Shown: positions 20,314 through 32,805 of the stretch, piece by piece | Layout: the number at the start of each line of letters is the position of its first letter | Numbering within the stretch: the stretch's first letter is position 1 | Origin: Lachnospiraceae bacterium | Lineage (GTDB): Bacteria; Bacillota; Clostridia; Lachnospirales; Lachnospiraceae | Length of the DNA: 43,127 nucleotides | Assembly: GCA_024693225.1 (NCBI GenBank) | Contig: JAILLI010000054.1 | Coordinates: 1 to 43,127, forward strand | Reading direction: 5' to 3' | Program-made: the position numbers and the translations under genes | Notes under the pieces: model-generated | What the model saw: only the letters and a program-made list of their open reading frames with translations | Database searches by the model: none | What the model was told of the DNA's origin: nothing

Positions 20314-21249
20314 ATGCCTATCAAGATCCAGGATTCGCTGCCGGCACAGGCAGTGCTTGAGAAAGAAAACATATTTGTGATGACCGAATACCGGGCCATG
20401 CATCAGGATATCAGGCCGCTTAACGTGCTGATCCTTAATCTCATGCCGACCAAGGAGGTCACGGAAACGCAGCTCTTACGAAAGCTTTCCAATTCTCCCC
20501 TTCAGGTCAATATCGAGCTGCTGCAGACCGCGAGCTATACACCCACTCATGTCAATGCGGCTCATCTTGACAGCTTTTATACGACCTTCGAAAAGGTGAA
20601 GGACCGTAAGTTTGACGGCATGATAATAACGGGCGCTCCCCTGGAGAACGTTGATTTTGAGGATGTGGCATACTGGAGCGAGCTCTGTGATATAATGAAA
20701 TGGTCGGAAAGTCATGTTCACTGCACTTTCTATCTGTGCTGGGGAGCATATGCCGCACTCTATTATTTTTACGGGATAAAGAACCTGATGTATGATGAAA
20801 AACTGTCGGGCATCTACGAACACAGGGTCTTGAAGCCGACATCACCTCTTTTTCGGGGCTTTGACGACATATTCCATGCCCCCCAGTCACGTGAGAGCTA
20901 TGTCACGGCCGGGCAGATAAGTGAGGTTGCGGAACTGGAACTTATGGCGGATTCCGATGAGGCAGGTGTTACGATCGTAAAGACCGAGGACTCGAGGAAG
21001 TTCTTTGTGACCTGTCATGCCGAATATGATGCGGATACCCTTGCAAACGAGTATTACAGGGATCTTGGTAAAGGCATGAACCCTCATATCCCCAGGAACT
21101 ATTTCCCGGATGACGACCCCAAGAAGCAGCCGATAGTCAACTGGAGATCAACGGGCCAGCTTCTTTATACCAACTGGCTCAATTATTACGTATATCAGTC
21201 CGTGCCTTATGATGTGGACAAGATCGGCAAAGAAGATGAGACCAAGTAA
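20314..21249 (+). CDS. metA: Homoserine O-acyltransferase MetA family
   Basis: MPIKIQDSLPAQAVLEKENIFVMTEYRA; ILNLMPTKEVTETQLLRKLSNSPLQV. Confidence 0.97.
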   Translation: MPIKIQDSLPAQAVLEKENIFVMTEYRAMHQDIRPLNVLILNLMPTKEVTETQLLRKLSNSPLQVNIELLQTASYTPTHVNAAHLDSFYTTFEKVKDRKFDGMIITGAPLENVDFEDVAYWSELCDIMKWSESHVHCTFYLCWGAYAALYYFYGIKNLMYDEKLSGIYEHRVLKPTSPLFRGFDDIFHAPQSRESYVTAGQISEVAELELMADSDEAGVTIVKTEDSRKFFVTCHAEYDADTLANEYYRDLGKGMNPHIPRNYFPDDDPKKQPIVNWRSTGQLLYTNWLNYYVYQSVPYDVDKIGKEDETK

Positions 21250-21293
21250 GAGAACGGAATAAATATTATCTATCAGAAAAGGAGGAACTGATT

Positions 21294-21668
21294 ATGGGAA
21301 TGAAGTTTTACAAATGTGCACATTGCGGACAGATCGTTGCGATCGTTAAGGGAACAGGTGTTCCGATCATGTGCTGCGGCGAAGCGATGAGCGAGATAGT
21401 ACCGGGTACAGTGGATGCATCCCTTGAAAAACATGTACCGGTCTATAATGTTGACGGTAACAAGGTTACGGTAAAGGTGGGAGCGGCAGAGCATCCCATG
21501 GCTGAAGAGCATTATATAGAGTGGATAGCTCTCGAGACAAAGGCCGGCAACCAGAGAAAGGCATTAAAGCCCGGGGATGCTCCCACGGCATGCTTTGCGA
21601 TGTGTGACGGTGATGAGGTCGTTGCCGTTTATGCTTACTGCAATCTTCACGGATTGTGGAAGGCGTGA
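21294..21668 (+). CDS. Desulfoferrodoxin (superoxide reductase)
   Basis: MKFYKCAHCGQIVAIVKG...MCCGE N-terminal iron site; EHYIEWI and YCNLHGLW active-site region. Confidence 0.94.
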   Translation: MGMKFYKCAHCGQIVAIVKGTGVPIMCCGEAMSEIVPGTVDASLEKHVPVYNVDGNKVTVKVGAAEHPMAEEHYIEWIALETKAGNQRKALKPGDAPTACFAMCDGDEVVAVYAYCNLHGLWKA

Positions 21669-21748
21669 GATGAGACCGGCTGTATCCTGCCTGTACAGAC
21701 AGGAAAGTGCAGCCATACCGGAATAAGGTTAAGGAAGGAGACAGGATA

Positions 21749-22288
21749 ATGGCTAACAAATATGCAGGAACACAGACCGAGAAAAATCTTCTCGCCGCAT
21801 TTGCGGGAGAGTCTCAGGCGAGGAACAAGTATACTTATTTTGCTTCAAAGGCCAAGAAGGAAGGTTATGAACAGATCAGTGCCATGTTCTTAAAGACGGC
21901 CGACAACGAGAAGGAACATGCCAAGATGTGGTTCAAGGAGCTTGAGGGAATAGGCTCGACAGCCGAGAACTTAGCAGCTGCTGCCGATGGTGAGAACTTC
22001 GAGTGGACAGATATGTATGAAGGCTTTGCCAAAACGGCAGAGGAGGAAGGATTTACTGAGCTTGCCGAAAAGTTCAGGGGTGTAGCTGCCATAGAGAAGA
22101 ATCACGAGGAAAGATACCGTGCCCTTCTTCATAACGTGGAAGCAAAAGAAGTGTTTGAAAAGAGCGAGGTCAAGGTCTGGGAATGCCGTAACTGCGGACA
22201 TATCGTTGTGGGAACGAAAGCGCCCGAAGTCTGTCCCGTATGTGCTCATCCCCAGAGCTATTTTGAGGTAGAAGCCAAAAACTATTAA
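21749..22288 (+). CDS. Rubrerythrin
   Basis: Ferritin-like diiron region [14 protein letters not shown]...EKEHAKMW; C-terminal rubredoxin [23 protein letters not shown]. Confidence 0.96.
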   Translation: MANKYAGTQTEKNLLAAFAGESQARNKYTYFASKAKKEGYEQISAMFLKTADNEKEHAKMWFKELEGIGSTAENLAAAADGENFEWTDMYEGFAKTAEEEGFTELAEKFRGVAAIEKNHEERYRALLHNVEAKEVFEKSEVKVWECRNCGHIVVGTKAPEVCPVCAHPQSYFEVEAKNY

Positions 22289-22310
22289 GGATCGGGTGAC
22301 AGAGACTAAG

Positions 22311-22835
22311 ATGAAAGAATTAAAGGATTATATAAGGAGCATTCCGGATTTTCCGGAAAAGGGGATAATATTCAGGGATATCACAACAGTACTGTCTGAC
22401 GCGGACGGCCTGCAGCTTGCCATCGATACCTATATCGGGATGCTCGAAGGAGTTGATTTCGATCTGGTCGTTGGTGCAGAGTCAAGGGGCTTTGTATTTG
22501 GTGCACCGCTTGCTTACCATTTCCACAAACCCTTCATCCCGGCAAGAAAACCCGGAAAGCTCCCGTGTGAGGTCGTATCACAGGAATATGAGCTTGAATA
22601 CGGCACTGCCACGATGGAGCTTCATGCGGACAGTATCAGACCCGGTGACAGGGTAGTCATAGTCGATGACCTTATAGCCACGGGCGGGACCGTCGAAGCC
22701 ATTGTAAAGCTTGTTGAGAAGCTGGGCGGTAAGGTAGTAAAGATCTGTTTCCTTATGGAACTTGCGGGCCTGTGCGGACGGGAAAAGCTTAAAGATTATG
22801 ATATTGCTTCGGGTGTTGTTTACGAGGGTAAATGA
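22311..22835 (+). CDS. apt: Adenine phosphoribosyltransferase
   Basis: MKELKDYIRSIPDFPEKGIIFRDITTVL; PRPP motif VVIVDDLIATGGTVEA. Confidence 0.96.
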   Translation: MKELKDYIRSIPDFPEKGIIFRDITTVLSDADGLQLAIDTYIGMLEGVDFDLVVGAESRGFVFGAPLAYHFHKPFIPARKPGKLPCEVVSQEYELEYGTATMELHADSIRPGDRVVIVDDLIATGGTVEAIVKLVEKLGGKVVKICFLMELAGLCGREKLKDYDIASGVVYEGK

Positions 22836-22845
22836 TACTGCGCCT

Positions 22846-24141
22846 TCAGAAACCGGAGTAGATGAAGGCACCGCTTCCGAAATAGGCGAACATGGCCGTG
22901 GCAATGACCAGTATGCAGAAGATGACCCGGTTGTGGAGCCTGTCAAAGGGAAGGGGCTTTAAGGGATCATTCCCGCCTGACCGCCTTGCACCGATGAGCT
23001 GAACAATAAGAAGCAGGGCTCCGAATATGAAGGTATATACATAATAATATGATACGCCGTCTGCGAGGGTGAATATACGGGATATGACCGTCCACGCGGC
23101 GGATGGGGTACTGACCCTGAAGGGGATCCACAAAAGATCCACAAAGAGGAAATTCATGATCATTGAGAGGATGCGAAGACCGGAAGAGGTCTTGGCATCT
23201 TTTCTTTTGCCGCAAAGGGCCCTGTGGACCATCTGTCCGAGACCGTGCAGCAGTCCCCAGATAAGGAAGTTTATGGTGGAGCCGTGCCACAGTCCGCTGA
23301 TGATCATGACAAGGAGGATATTTATATATGTACGCGTCTTACCTTTCCGGTTTCCGCCCAAGGGGATATAGACATAATCCTTGAGCCAGGAGGACAGGGA
23401 GATGTGCCACCTGTTCCAGAATTCCGAAGGGTTGGTTGCCATATAGGGGAGGTTGAAGTTTACGGGGATATCAAAGCCCAGCAGGGTGGCGGCCCCGACG
23501 GCCATATTTGAATATCCGGCAAAGTCAAAGAGGAGCTGGAGTGAATAGGAGACAGAGGTCATAAAAAGCGTCATACCGCTGTAAACGTTGGGAGTGCTGT
23601 ATACCCTGTCAACTGATACGGCCAGCCTGTCGGCCATGCACAGTTTCATGAAGAGGCCTGTCGCTATAAGCCATGCCGCTTTGGTAAACCGGTCCTTATC
23701 AAGCTTAATCCTGGATGATATCTGGGGGATGAAGTCTTTTGCCTTTGTGATGGGACCGGACAGTATGGTCGGGAAAAAACTCACATATATCATCACTTCC
23801 ATAAGCCCCGGAAACCGGTCGAATTCCTTCCGGACACAGTCCGCTAAAAAGCTTATAGCCATGAGTGTATAAAATGAAATGCCGACGGGAAGGGGTAAGC
23901 GCGCCGCATATTTAAAGTAACACAGGAGTCCGATAAGGGCTGCCGAAAACATCCCGAAGAACATACCGGCCTTTGTGCGGTCCCCCGCCCGGTGGCAGTC
24001 ATAGATCAGCCTGCCGCCCATGTAGGAAAATACCGATACGGCAATGAGGATAAAAAGGCCGCGCACATCAAAAAAGAGATAGAATGCGTAGCACATGATA
24101 AGGAGCACTATGTCATTTATCTTTCCTGTCCCCTTTACCAT
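22846..24141 (-). CDS. MBOAT-family membrane O-acyltransferase (AlgI/DltB-like)
   Basis: LPVGISFYTLMAISFLADC, NPSEFWNRWHISLSSWLKDYVYIPLGGNRKG, ISGLWHGSTINFLIWG. Confidence 0.92.
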   Translation of the reverse strand: MVKGTGKINDIVLLIMCYAFYLFFDVRGLFILIAVSVFSYMGGRLIYDCHRAGDRTKAGMFFGMFSAALIGLLCYFKYAARLPLPVGISFYTLMAISFLADCVRKEFDRFPGLMEVMIYVSFFPTILSGPITKAKDFIPQISSRIKLDKDRFTKAAWLIATGLFMKLCMADRLAVSVDRVYSTPNVYSGMTLFMTSVSYSLQLLFDFAGYSNMAVGAATLLGFDIPVNFNLPYMATNPSEFWNRWHISLSSWLKDYVYIPLGGNRKGKTRTYINILLVMIISGLWHGSTINFLIWGLLHGLGQMVHRALCGKRKDAKTSSGLRILSMIMNFLFVDLLWIPFRVSTPSAAWTVISRIFTLADGVSYYYVYTFIFGALLLIVQLIGARRSGGNDPLKPLPFDRLHNRVIFCILVIATAMFAYFGSGAFIYSGF

Positions 24142-25232
24142 CTGATCACCTTTTTAAGCTCGGCTGCCATCATCATATGCGCCGCACGGTTAACGTGTCC
24201 GTCCCCCAAAGTGGTATTGCAAAAGCCGTAAGGGACCACCTTTTCCTTTTCATATGCATCAAGGAAAGGCTGTGTCATATCGACGAAATCTATGCCGTTT
24301 TTGCGGCAGACCTTTTCGTAATAGGGTTCCGCATTGTTGGTAAGTATGGTCATGGTCCCGTCCTCTTCAAGCTTTACGGCGGGATGATAGAGTATGACGA
24401 CCTGTTTGTCGGTCCTGGTCCTTATGAATTTCATAAGATCGTCGAGAGCCTTTTCAAAATCCCCCTCATATTCGCTCTTCCAGAAAAGGGGATCGAGTAT
24501 ATCGGAGCCGGGTCCTTCAGCCTCTTCCTTAGCACCGAGATATGTATAATACTGTTTGCGGATGAGGCGGAGGAGAGGAAGATACTCTTTGGCTCTGATC
24601 AGAAGCTTCTGCCTTTTATCAAGACCGGCCATAAGGCTGTCGGCAGTCTCACCGGGATCATATCCGCATTCTGTCATGGAATCGTAGAGGGCTTTTGTAT
24701 CATAAGCAAGAGAGTCGGTCTCGATCACGTAGGCTTTTGCATCCGGAAATTCCCCGACTATACCGTCAAGATGCTGGAGACATACGGAGAAATAGTTGCC
24801 TGACCTGCCTATGTTGATCACATGGTTCTGACCGTCGTCAAAGGTCATATCGTTTAAAAGATCGGTATAGCGCCTGTCTTGTTTTATGAACAGACCCTCG
24901 GTATGGGAGGCGCCTGCAACAACGATATAGTCTTTTGACCGGGGCATGTTACGGTTGACATAGCCCTTATCATCTATATGGGCAATGCAGTATCCTTCCA
25001 GCCCGTAAACGCCGTGACTGTCAGGAAGGAGAAAACCGGTTGTGGCCCCCCGTTGGCGGGGCAGTTCCTGGCAGGGATCATAGAATGAAAAACAGGCCAG
25101 ATTGCATATAAACAAGGCTATCATGACTGCCGCAAGCCACCCGGCAGTTTTTTTCATAAAGGATGAAAATCTGTGCATGTGCAACATTTTACTTATTTTA
25201 GACTTCTTATGCAAGTAGGGGATGAGGTACAC
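24135..25232 (-). CDS. Membrane-anchored SGNH/AlgX-like protein partnered with the MBOAT gene (start may be a downstream Met)
   Basis: N-terminal TM; GASHTEG nucleophile-like motif; DGHVNRAAHMMMA C-terminal motif; overlaps the MBOAT ORF by 7 nt. Confidence 0.72.
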   Translation of the reverse strand: MYLIPYLHKKSKISKMLHMHRFSSFMKKTAGWLAAVMIALFICNLACFSFYDPCQELPRQRGATTGFLLPDSHGVYGLEGYCIAHIDDKGYVNRNMPRSKDYIVVAGASHTEGLFIKQDRRYTDLLNDMTFDDGQNHVINIGRSGNYFSVCLQHLDGIVGEFPDAKAYVIETDSLAYDTKALYDSMTECGYDPGETADSLMAGLDKRQKLLIRAKEYLPLLRLIRKQYYTYLGAKEEAEGPGSDILDPLFWKSEYEGDFEKALDDLMKFIRTRTDKQVVILYHPAVKLEEDGTMTILTNNAEPYYEKVCRKNGIDFVDMTQPFLDAYEKEKVVPYGFCNTTLGDGHVNRAAHMMMAAELKKVIRW

Positions 25233-25326
25233 CGGTCACCTTGCGGGTCATAAGTGACAGTGAATATTTCCAAAAATATCTTGAATAGTCGTTGATTAAG
25301 TTCTATTATATAGTGGATTAGTCGGA

Positions 25327-25362
25327 ATTACATCCTAGATTTTGTGTAACAGATGATGTAAT
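25327..25362. promoter_or_regulatory. Inverted repeat upstream of hypothetical gene/cstA (possible operator)
   Basis: ATTACATC (25327-25334) ... GATGTAAT (25355-25362), perfect 8-bp arms. Confidence 0.35.
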
Positions 25363-25374
25363 ATTTTATATTAG

Positions 25375-25884
25375 ATGCGAACTGTGAAAGATATGACGGA
25401 AGATCAGGCACTTTCGGCCCTTCTTCCTTTATTTGCGAATTATTACAACATCAACACGGATAATGTTGAGGAACCCTTTGTGGCCGAGGCCGTCTTTGCA
25501 TCGCACAATGAGCAGTATTATCTGATCAAGGCAGCGAAGGTTGCCGACATCAATACCAGTGAGTATGTGTATTTTGCCAGGTGTGACAGGCTGGGGGAAG
25601 AAGACCTTATACGTTATGACAAGGCGGCATGGGAGAGAGGCGTATCACATGCCAAGCCGGGATATGACCACAGGAATACGGATGTCACTCTTATAATAGT
25701 GGCAGGAAAGATAGATGAGGGGATCGGAAAGAAGATCCGGAAGATGCGCCATTACAAAAGCTGGAAGTTCGGATTTTTCGGCTGGAGTAATTACAGGCTG
25801 GTTGCAATCGGGTGCTCGGAGGGTGTGGCTTATTTTAACCACCAGGGCCGCAGTCTCAGAAAACTCGTTGGCAATATACTATAA
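25375..25884 (+). CDS. Hypothetical protein upstream of cstA
   Basis: 169-aa ORF with coding-like composition; 23 nt before cstA. Confidence 0.65.
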   Translation: MRTVKDMTEDQALSALLPLFANYYNINTDNVEEPFVAEAVFASHNEQYYLIKAAKVADINTSEYVYFARCDRLGEEDLIRYDKAAWERGVSHAKPGYDHRNTDVTLIIVAGKIDEGIGKKIRKMRHYKSWKFGFFGWSNYRLVAIGCSEGVAYFNHQGRSLRKLVGNIL

Positions 25885-25907
25885 GATCTTATAGGGAGGA
25901 GAGAAAC

Positions 25908-27623
25908 ATGACAGCATTATTAATCATCATTGCAGCTATCATCCTGCTTGTCATCGGCTATATCTATTATGGCTCATGGCTTGCAAAGCAGTGGGGCATC
26001 GATCCCGCCAAGAAGACTCCGGCTGTAGAAATGGAGGATGGTGTTGACTATGTTGCAGCAAAGCCTGCAGTACTCATGGGACATCACTTTTCATCAATAG
26101 CGGGAGCAGGCCCCATCAACGGACCTATCCAGGCAGCGGTATTCGGATGGATCCCCGTATTTCTCTGGTGTGTTATCGGTGGTATATTCTTCGGAGGATT
26201 ACAGGATTTCGGTTCACTGTTCGCTTCGATCAGACATGAAGGTAAGTCGGTCGGCGAGATCATCAAGGATTCCATGGGTCCGAGAGCCAAGAAGCTTTTC
26301 ATTGTCTTTGCGCTCCTTGTACTCATCCTTGTTATCGCTTCGTTCGTAAACGTTGTTGCAGGTACCTTCTTTACCGCAGATGATGCGGGACAGTTCGGCT
26401 TTGTCGCAAACCCCAACGGTAACCAGACAACAGCCATGATCTCATTCCTGTTCATCATCCTTGCGATAATCTATGGTATCATCACAAACAGAGCAGGTGT
26501 CAAGACACTTCCCGCAACCATCATCGGTATCGTTGGTATCGTTATCTCAACGATCATCGGTCTTAACTGCGGTCTTGCCATCGGACGTACTGCATGGATC
26601 GTCATAATCGGTATCTATATCGCGGTTGCTTCACTGGTTCCTGTATGGATCCTGCTTCAGCCCCGTGATTACCTTTCATCATTCCTGCTTTATGCAATGA
26701 TGGCTCTTGCTGTATTCGGTATCGTGATCTCTGCATTTACAGGCAGCGCATCATTTGATCTTCCTGCATTCACAGGCTGGTCGACCAAGATCGGTAACCT
26801 GTTCCCGGCACTCTTTATCACGGTTGCGTGCGGTGCATGTTCAGGTTTCCACAGCCTTATCTCAACAGGTACATCAAGTAAGCAGCTTGACAACGAGAAG
26901 AATGCAAAGGCCATAGGTTACGGCTCGATGCTTATCGAGAGTGCTCTGGGTATCATTTCTCTTATTGCGGTAGGTATGGTATGGAGCAAGTTCACAAACG
27001 GTGACTTCGGTTCACCTTCTGCAGCATTTGGTGCAGGTATCGCAACAATGTTCGGAGATGAGACAACAAAGGTTTATACGACCATCTACGCACTGCTCAC
27101 ACTTGCTGTTTCCGTATTCGCACTTACATCGCTTGATACAGGTACAAGGCTTTCAAGATTTATGTTCTCCGAGCTTTTCCTTACCGATGACGAAGAAACA
27201 TGGAAGGATGCAAAGGGTATCAGAAAGCTCCTTGCACATCCCCTTTTCGGTACGACCCTTATGGTTGTTGTAGGTTGCGTACTCGGCGGTCTGTCACTTT
27301 CACAGATCTGGGGACTGTTCGGTGCTGCAAACCAGCTCCTTGCAGGTATTGCCCTTATGGCTGTTGCAGCATGGCTCGGTGAAGTGGGTAAGAACAACAA
27401 GATGTTCTATATCCCCATGTGCTTTATGCTTATCGCAACACTTACATTCCTGGCTCAGAAGATCATCAGCCTCTGCAAGACCATTGCAGGTCTGGCTGAG
27501 AACCCTGCAATGTGGGGAGACTGGTTCCAGCTTGTATTTGCCATTGCAATGTTCATCCTTGCCATCATCCTTATCGTTGAAGGCTTCCAGACATTCAGGA
27601 GGCAGTCTGCAAAGGCAGCATAA
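25908..27623 (+). CDS. cstA: CstA-family carbon starvation/pyruvate transporter
   Basis: VLMGHHFSSIAGAGPINGPIQAAVFGWIPVFLW; CGACSGFHSLISTGTSSKQLDNEKNAKAIGYGSML. Confidence 0.95.
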   Translation: MTALLIIIAAIILLVIGYIYYGSWLAKQWGIDPAKKTPAVEMEDGVDYVAAKPAVLMGHHFSSIAGAGPINGPIQAAVFGWIPVFLWCVIGGIFFGGLQDFGSLFASIRHEGKSVGEIIKDSMGPRAKKLFIVFALLVLILVIASFVNVVAGTFFTADDAGQFGFVANPNGNQTTAMISFLFIILAIIYGIITNRAGVKTLPATIIGIVGIVISTIIGLNCGLAIGRTAWIVIIGIYIAVASLVPVWILLQPRDYLSSFLLYAMMALAVFGIVISAFTGSASFDLPAFTGWSTKIGNLFPALFITVACGACSGFHSLISTGTSSKQLDNEKNAKAIGYGSMLIESALGIISLIAVGMVWSKFTNGDFGSPSAAFGAGIATMFGDETTKVYTTIYALLTLAVSVFALTSLDTGTRLSRFMFSELFLTDDEETWKDAKGIRKLLAHPLFGTTLMVVVGCVLGGLSLSQIWGLFGAANQLLAGIALMAVAAWLGEVGKNNKMFYIPMCFMLIATLTFLAQKIISLCKTIAGLAENPAMWGDWFQLVFAIAMFILAIILIVEGFQTFRRQSAKAA

Positions 27624-27671
27624 ATTAATGCTTGCAAATTGGTAATCGCTGGTATATTATTGCTTAGGAGC

Positions 27672-29109
<1,438 letters not shown>

Positions 29110-29123
29110 AAGATGTGCATCCC

Positions 29124-29154
29124 GGCCCGGACATTTTAATGTCCGGGCCTTTTG
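29124..29154 (+). terminator. Intrinsic terminator after gdhA
   Basis: GGCCCGGACATT-tt-AATGTCCGGGCC then T-rich. Confidence 0.88.
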
Positions 29155-29274
29155 TTTGTGATATAATCTGATACAATGGTTTCAGATCAACCGGACCTGA
29201 TCCGTCCGTTGTATTAAGTCAGACTGTCTGAAACCCGTGTACTTGAAGATACATATACAAAAAGGGGTGATCAT

Positions 29275-31020
29275 ATGCATCTTTTATATTATATCGTCAT
29301 GCTGATCGTGGCGGCTTTATTCACACTGATACTTGTGATGAAATGGCGTAAAAGGTTTGACGTAAGCCTTGCCCTCATATTCGTACTCATTACCGTCAAT
29401 GATCTAGGTTATTTATTCTATTTTACAGCACAGTCACTTGGAGAGGCTTTGATCGCCCAGAAGATGATCTATATCGGAGGATGCTTTCTTCCGCTTTTGA
29501 TCTTTTTTGCTGTTATCAGACTGACCCGCCTTGTGGTGCCCAAATGGATGAAAGCCGCGATGGTGAGCCTGTCGATGGTCATGTATGCGCTCGTGCTTTC
29601 GATCGGTGTAACAAGATTTTTTTATGAGAATGTCGAATTTTCGCGCGTTAACGGTCTTGTAAGGGTCACCAAGGAATACGGGTGGGGACACACACTGTTC
29701 AATATCGTGCTCACGATGTATTTCCTGGCCGGTATCGGTGTGCTCATATATACCTATGTCAAGAAGGTGGAAGTATCCGTAAAGATACTTAAGCTGTTGA
29801 TGATACCCTTCCTTCTGTGTATAGCGGGTTTATGGATCGATAGAATATCGGATTCGATATACTATCTGGTCCCCCTGTTCTATAATATGACGCTTGCGGT
29901 CTATCTGGTCATCATACAGAAGATCAGTATGTATGACATAATCGATACCGGGATAGATTCACTTGCACGCGAAGGCGATACAGGCTTCATATCCCTTGAC
30001 CTGAAACTGAATTATCTGGGAAGCAATGAAGTGGCAAGAAAGATAATACCGGATATAAAAAGGGTGAGTATAGATACATCCATAAGGGACTACAGACTGT
30101 TTGGGGACAACCTGATAAAGTGGCTGGACAGCTTTTGCGAAGCTGAAGCAAAGGGGATCAGGAGAGATCAGTTCACGTGTAAGGATGCAGGCGGCGAGAG
30201 GATCTACTACGTCAATATAAGCTACCTTTATGACGGGCAAAAAAAATGCGGATACCAGTTCTTTTTTATAGACAATACAAAGGATCTGAAATATAAGGAG
30301 AATCTGAAAAAGGAAGTCCGTCAGAAGACTGAACATATTGTTGAGATGCACAATGCCCTTATCCTCGGAATGGCGACCATGGTAGAGAGCCGTGACAATT
30401 CAACGGGTGGCCATATCAGACGTACCAGTGAACTTGTCCGCATCCTTATGGAAAAGATCCGCAGATATTCGAACGGTGAGTTTGACATTACAGACGAATT
30501 CTATGACGACATTGTAAAAGCGGCGCCCATGCATGATCTCGGAAAGATAGCCGTTGATGACGATATCCTTCGAAAACCCGGAAGATTTGAGCCCTGGGAA
30601 TTCGAAAAGATGAAAGAACATGCGAATGAGGGGAAGAGGATTGTTCATGAGATATTAAAGGATACTGATGATGACAGCTTCAGAAAGATAGCCGAAAATG
30701 TTGCACATTATCATCATGAGAGATGGGACGGATCGGGATACCCGGAAGGTATCAGCGGAGAGCAGATACCCCTCGAGGCACGCATAATGGCAGTTGCGGA
30801 CGTGTATGATGCGCTTGTATCAAAGAGGGTCTACAAGGAAAAGATGAGCTTTGAAAAAGCGGACTCTATCATAATGGAGGGTATGGGTTCACAGTTCGAT
30901 AAAAGGCTTGAACCATATTACAAAAAGGCTAGAGGAGAATTTGAGGAATACTATACAAAACTTGATGAGGCCGGTGAAGATGACCGGATAAGAACAGGAG
31001 AAGACGATGGTCGGCAATGA
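29275..31020 (+). CDS. Membrane HD-GYP-domain protein (putative c-di-GMP phosphodiesterase) with N-terminal 7TM-like sensor
   Basis: Several N-terminal TM helices; [71 protein letters not shown]. Confidence 0.9.
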   Translation: MHLLYYIVMLIVAALFTLILVMKWRKRFDVSLALIFVLITVNDLGYLFYFTAQSLGEALIAQKMIYIGGCFLPLLIFFAVIRLTRLVVPKWMKAAMVSLSMVMYALVLSIGVTRFFYENVEFSRVNGLVRVTKEYGWGHTLFNIVLTMYFLAGIGVLIYTYVKKVEVSVKILKLLMIPFLLCIAGLWIDRISDSIYYLVPLFYNMTLAVYLVIIQKISMYDIIDTGIDSLAREGDTGFISLDLKLNYLGSNEVARKIIPDIKRVSIDTSIRDYRLFGDNLIKWLDSFCEAEAKGIRRDQFTCKDAGGERIYYVNISYLYDGQKKCGYQFFFIDNTKDLKYKENLKKEVRQKTEHIVEMHNALILGMATMVESRDNSTGGHIRRTSELVRILMEKIRRYSNGEFDITDEFYDDIVKAAPMHDLGKIAVDDDILRKPGRFEPWEFEKMKEHANEGKRIVHEILKDTDDDSFRKIAENVAHYHHERWDGSGYPEGISGEQIPLEARIMAVADVYDALVSKRVYKEKMSFEKADSIIMEGMGSQFDKRLEPYYKKARGEFEEYYTKLDEAGEDDRIRTGEDDGRQ

Positions 31021-32554
31021 GGAAAAAGTAATAGTCCTGGATTTCGGGGGACAGTACAATCAGCTTATAGCAAGGTGCGTACGTGAGTGCAATGTGTATG
31101 CGGAGGTGCATCCCTACACAATGAGCCTTGATGAGATAAGGAAAATGGCTCCGAAAGGCATTATCTTTACGGGAGGTCCAAACAGTGTGTATGAGGATGC
31201 TTCGCCTCATTATGACAGGGCAGTTCTGGAACTGGGTATCCCTGTTCTTGGGATATGTTACGGGTCCCAGCTCATGGCTTATATGCTCGGAGGTAAGGTC
31301 ACGACTGCACCCGTCAGCGAATACGGAAGGACAAAGGTTACGGTCGATACTTCATCAAAGCTTCTCCACGGGATCGATGAGGAAACGGATGTATGGATGA
31401 GCCATACCGATTATATAGAGGAGGTACCGGACGGCTTCAGGATAACCTCACACTCGGCCGTATGCCCGGTTGCCGCCATGGAAGATCCAATTAGAAAGCT
31501 GTATGCCACACAGTTTCATCCGGAAGTCACTCATACCCGTGAAGGGAAGAAGATCATATCAAATTTCGTTTACACGATATGCGGCTGTGCCGGAAACTGG
31601 AAGATAGATTCTTTTGTAGACGAAAAGATCAGACAGATAAGGGAGACAGTAGGAGACAGAAAAGCCCTGTGCGCTCTGTCAGGTGGGGTCGATTCATCGG
31701 TTGCGGCAGTCCTTATGTCCAAAGCGATTGCAAAAAACCTGACCTGCGTGTTCGTTGATCACGGGCTTTTGCGAAAGGATGAGGGAGATCAGGTAGAGGC
31801 CGTATTCGGGCCTTCGGGCAACTATGATCTTAATTTTATAAGAGTAAATGCCGCCGACAGATTTTACGAAAAGCTTGCAGGTGTAGAGGAACCTGAGCAA
31901 AAGAGAAAGATAATAGGCGAAGAGTTCATACGTGTGTTCGAGGAAGAAGCAAAGAAGATAGGTGCTGTAGATTATCTTGTTCAGGGAACCATATACCCTG
32001 ATGTGATCGAATCGGGTCTGGGCAAATCGGCAGTCATCAAATCACATCATAATGTCGGAGGCCTTCCGGACTGCGTTGATTTTCAGGAGATCATAGAGCC
32101 TCTTCGCATGCTCTTTAAGGATGAGGTAAGGCGGGCCGGCAAGGAACTGGGTCTTCCCGACAGCCTGGTCAGGCGGCAGCCTTTTCCGGGCCCCGGCCTG
32201 GGTGTACGTATAGTCGGAGAGGTTACGGCTGATAAGGTCAGGATGGTTCAGGAGGCTGATGCGATCTTCCGAGAGGAGGTCGACAGGGCCGACCTTAAGG
32301 AAAGGCCGGGCCAGTATTTTGCGGCTCTTTCAAACATGCGCTCCGTTGGTGTCATGGGAGACTTCAGGACATATGACTATGCAGTCGTGCTCCGTGCCGT
32401 GAATACCACAGATTTCATGACGGCCGAATGCTGTGAGATCCCCTTCGAAGTACAGCAGACATGTATGCGCCGCATAATCAACGAGGTCAAAGGGGTGAAC
32501 CGGGTAATGTTCGATCTGACCAGCAAACCGCCCGGAACCATAGAATTAGAGTGA
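31007..32554 (+). CDS. guaA: GMP synthase (glutamine-hydrolysing)
   Basis: [46 protein letters not shown]-terminal [10 protein letters not shown]. Confidence 0.98.
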   Translation: MVGNEEKVIVLDFGGQYNQLIARCVRECNVYAEVHPYTMSLDEIRKMAPKGIIFTGGPNSVYEDASPHYDRAVLELGIPVLGICYGSQLMAYMLGGKVTTAPVSEYGRTKVTVDTSSKLLHGIDEETDVWMSHTDYIEEVPDGFRITSHSAVCPVAAMEDPIRKLYATQFHPEVTHTREGKKIISNFVYTICGCAGNWKIDSFVDEKIRQIRETVGDRKALCALSGGVDSSVAAVLMSKAIAKNLTCVFVDHGLLRKDEGDQVEAVFGPSGNYDLNFIRVNAADRFYEKLAGVEEPEQKRKIIGEEFIRVFEEEAKKIGAVDYLVQGTIYPDVIESGLGKSAVIKSHHNVGGLPDCVDFQEIIEPLRMLFKDEVRRAGKELGLPDSLVRRQPFPGPGLGVRIVGEVTADKVRMVQEADAIFREEVDRADLKERPGQYFAALSNMRSVGVMGDFRTYDYAVVLRAVNTTDFMTAECCEIPFEVQQTCMRRIINEVKGVNRVMFDLTSKPPGTIELE

Positions 32555-32561
32555 CCGGGAA

Positions 32562-32779
32562 CTGTCCCCGGACAAACTTTAATACCCTCAAAACCTTTAA
32601 AAGAGGCAAACTTATAAACCTTGTAACCCTAAAACGGCTGCAAGGTTTTTTTATGTCCTAGGGAAGGTGTGAGCCTTGGAAATATAACAGATTCTACGAA
32701 GAGAATCCGGACGTACAGAACGTGTGACGGTATAAAAGGTTTTGCCTCATGCCGTATATTTCATATTGTCCGGGGACAG
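32562..32779. repeat. Segment bounded by a 14-bp perfect inverted repeat
   Basis: CTGTCCCCGGACAA (32562-32575) and TTGTCCGGGGACAG (32766-32779). Confidence 0.85.
32616..32651 (+). terminator. Probable intrinsic terminator after guaA
   Basis: AAACCTTG ... CAAGGTTTTTTT. Confidence 0.65.
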
Positions 32780-32805
32780 GAACAAACATCACCGCCCAAA
32801 GATCC

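Noticed and set aside
24177-24803. 208-aa plus-strand ORF
   Set aside because: Opposite a well-supported minus-strand SGNH-like gene; no domain recognised
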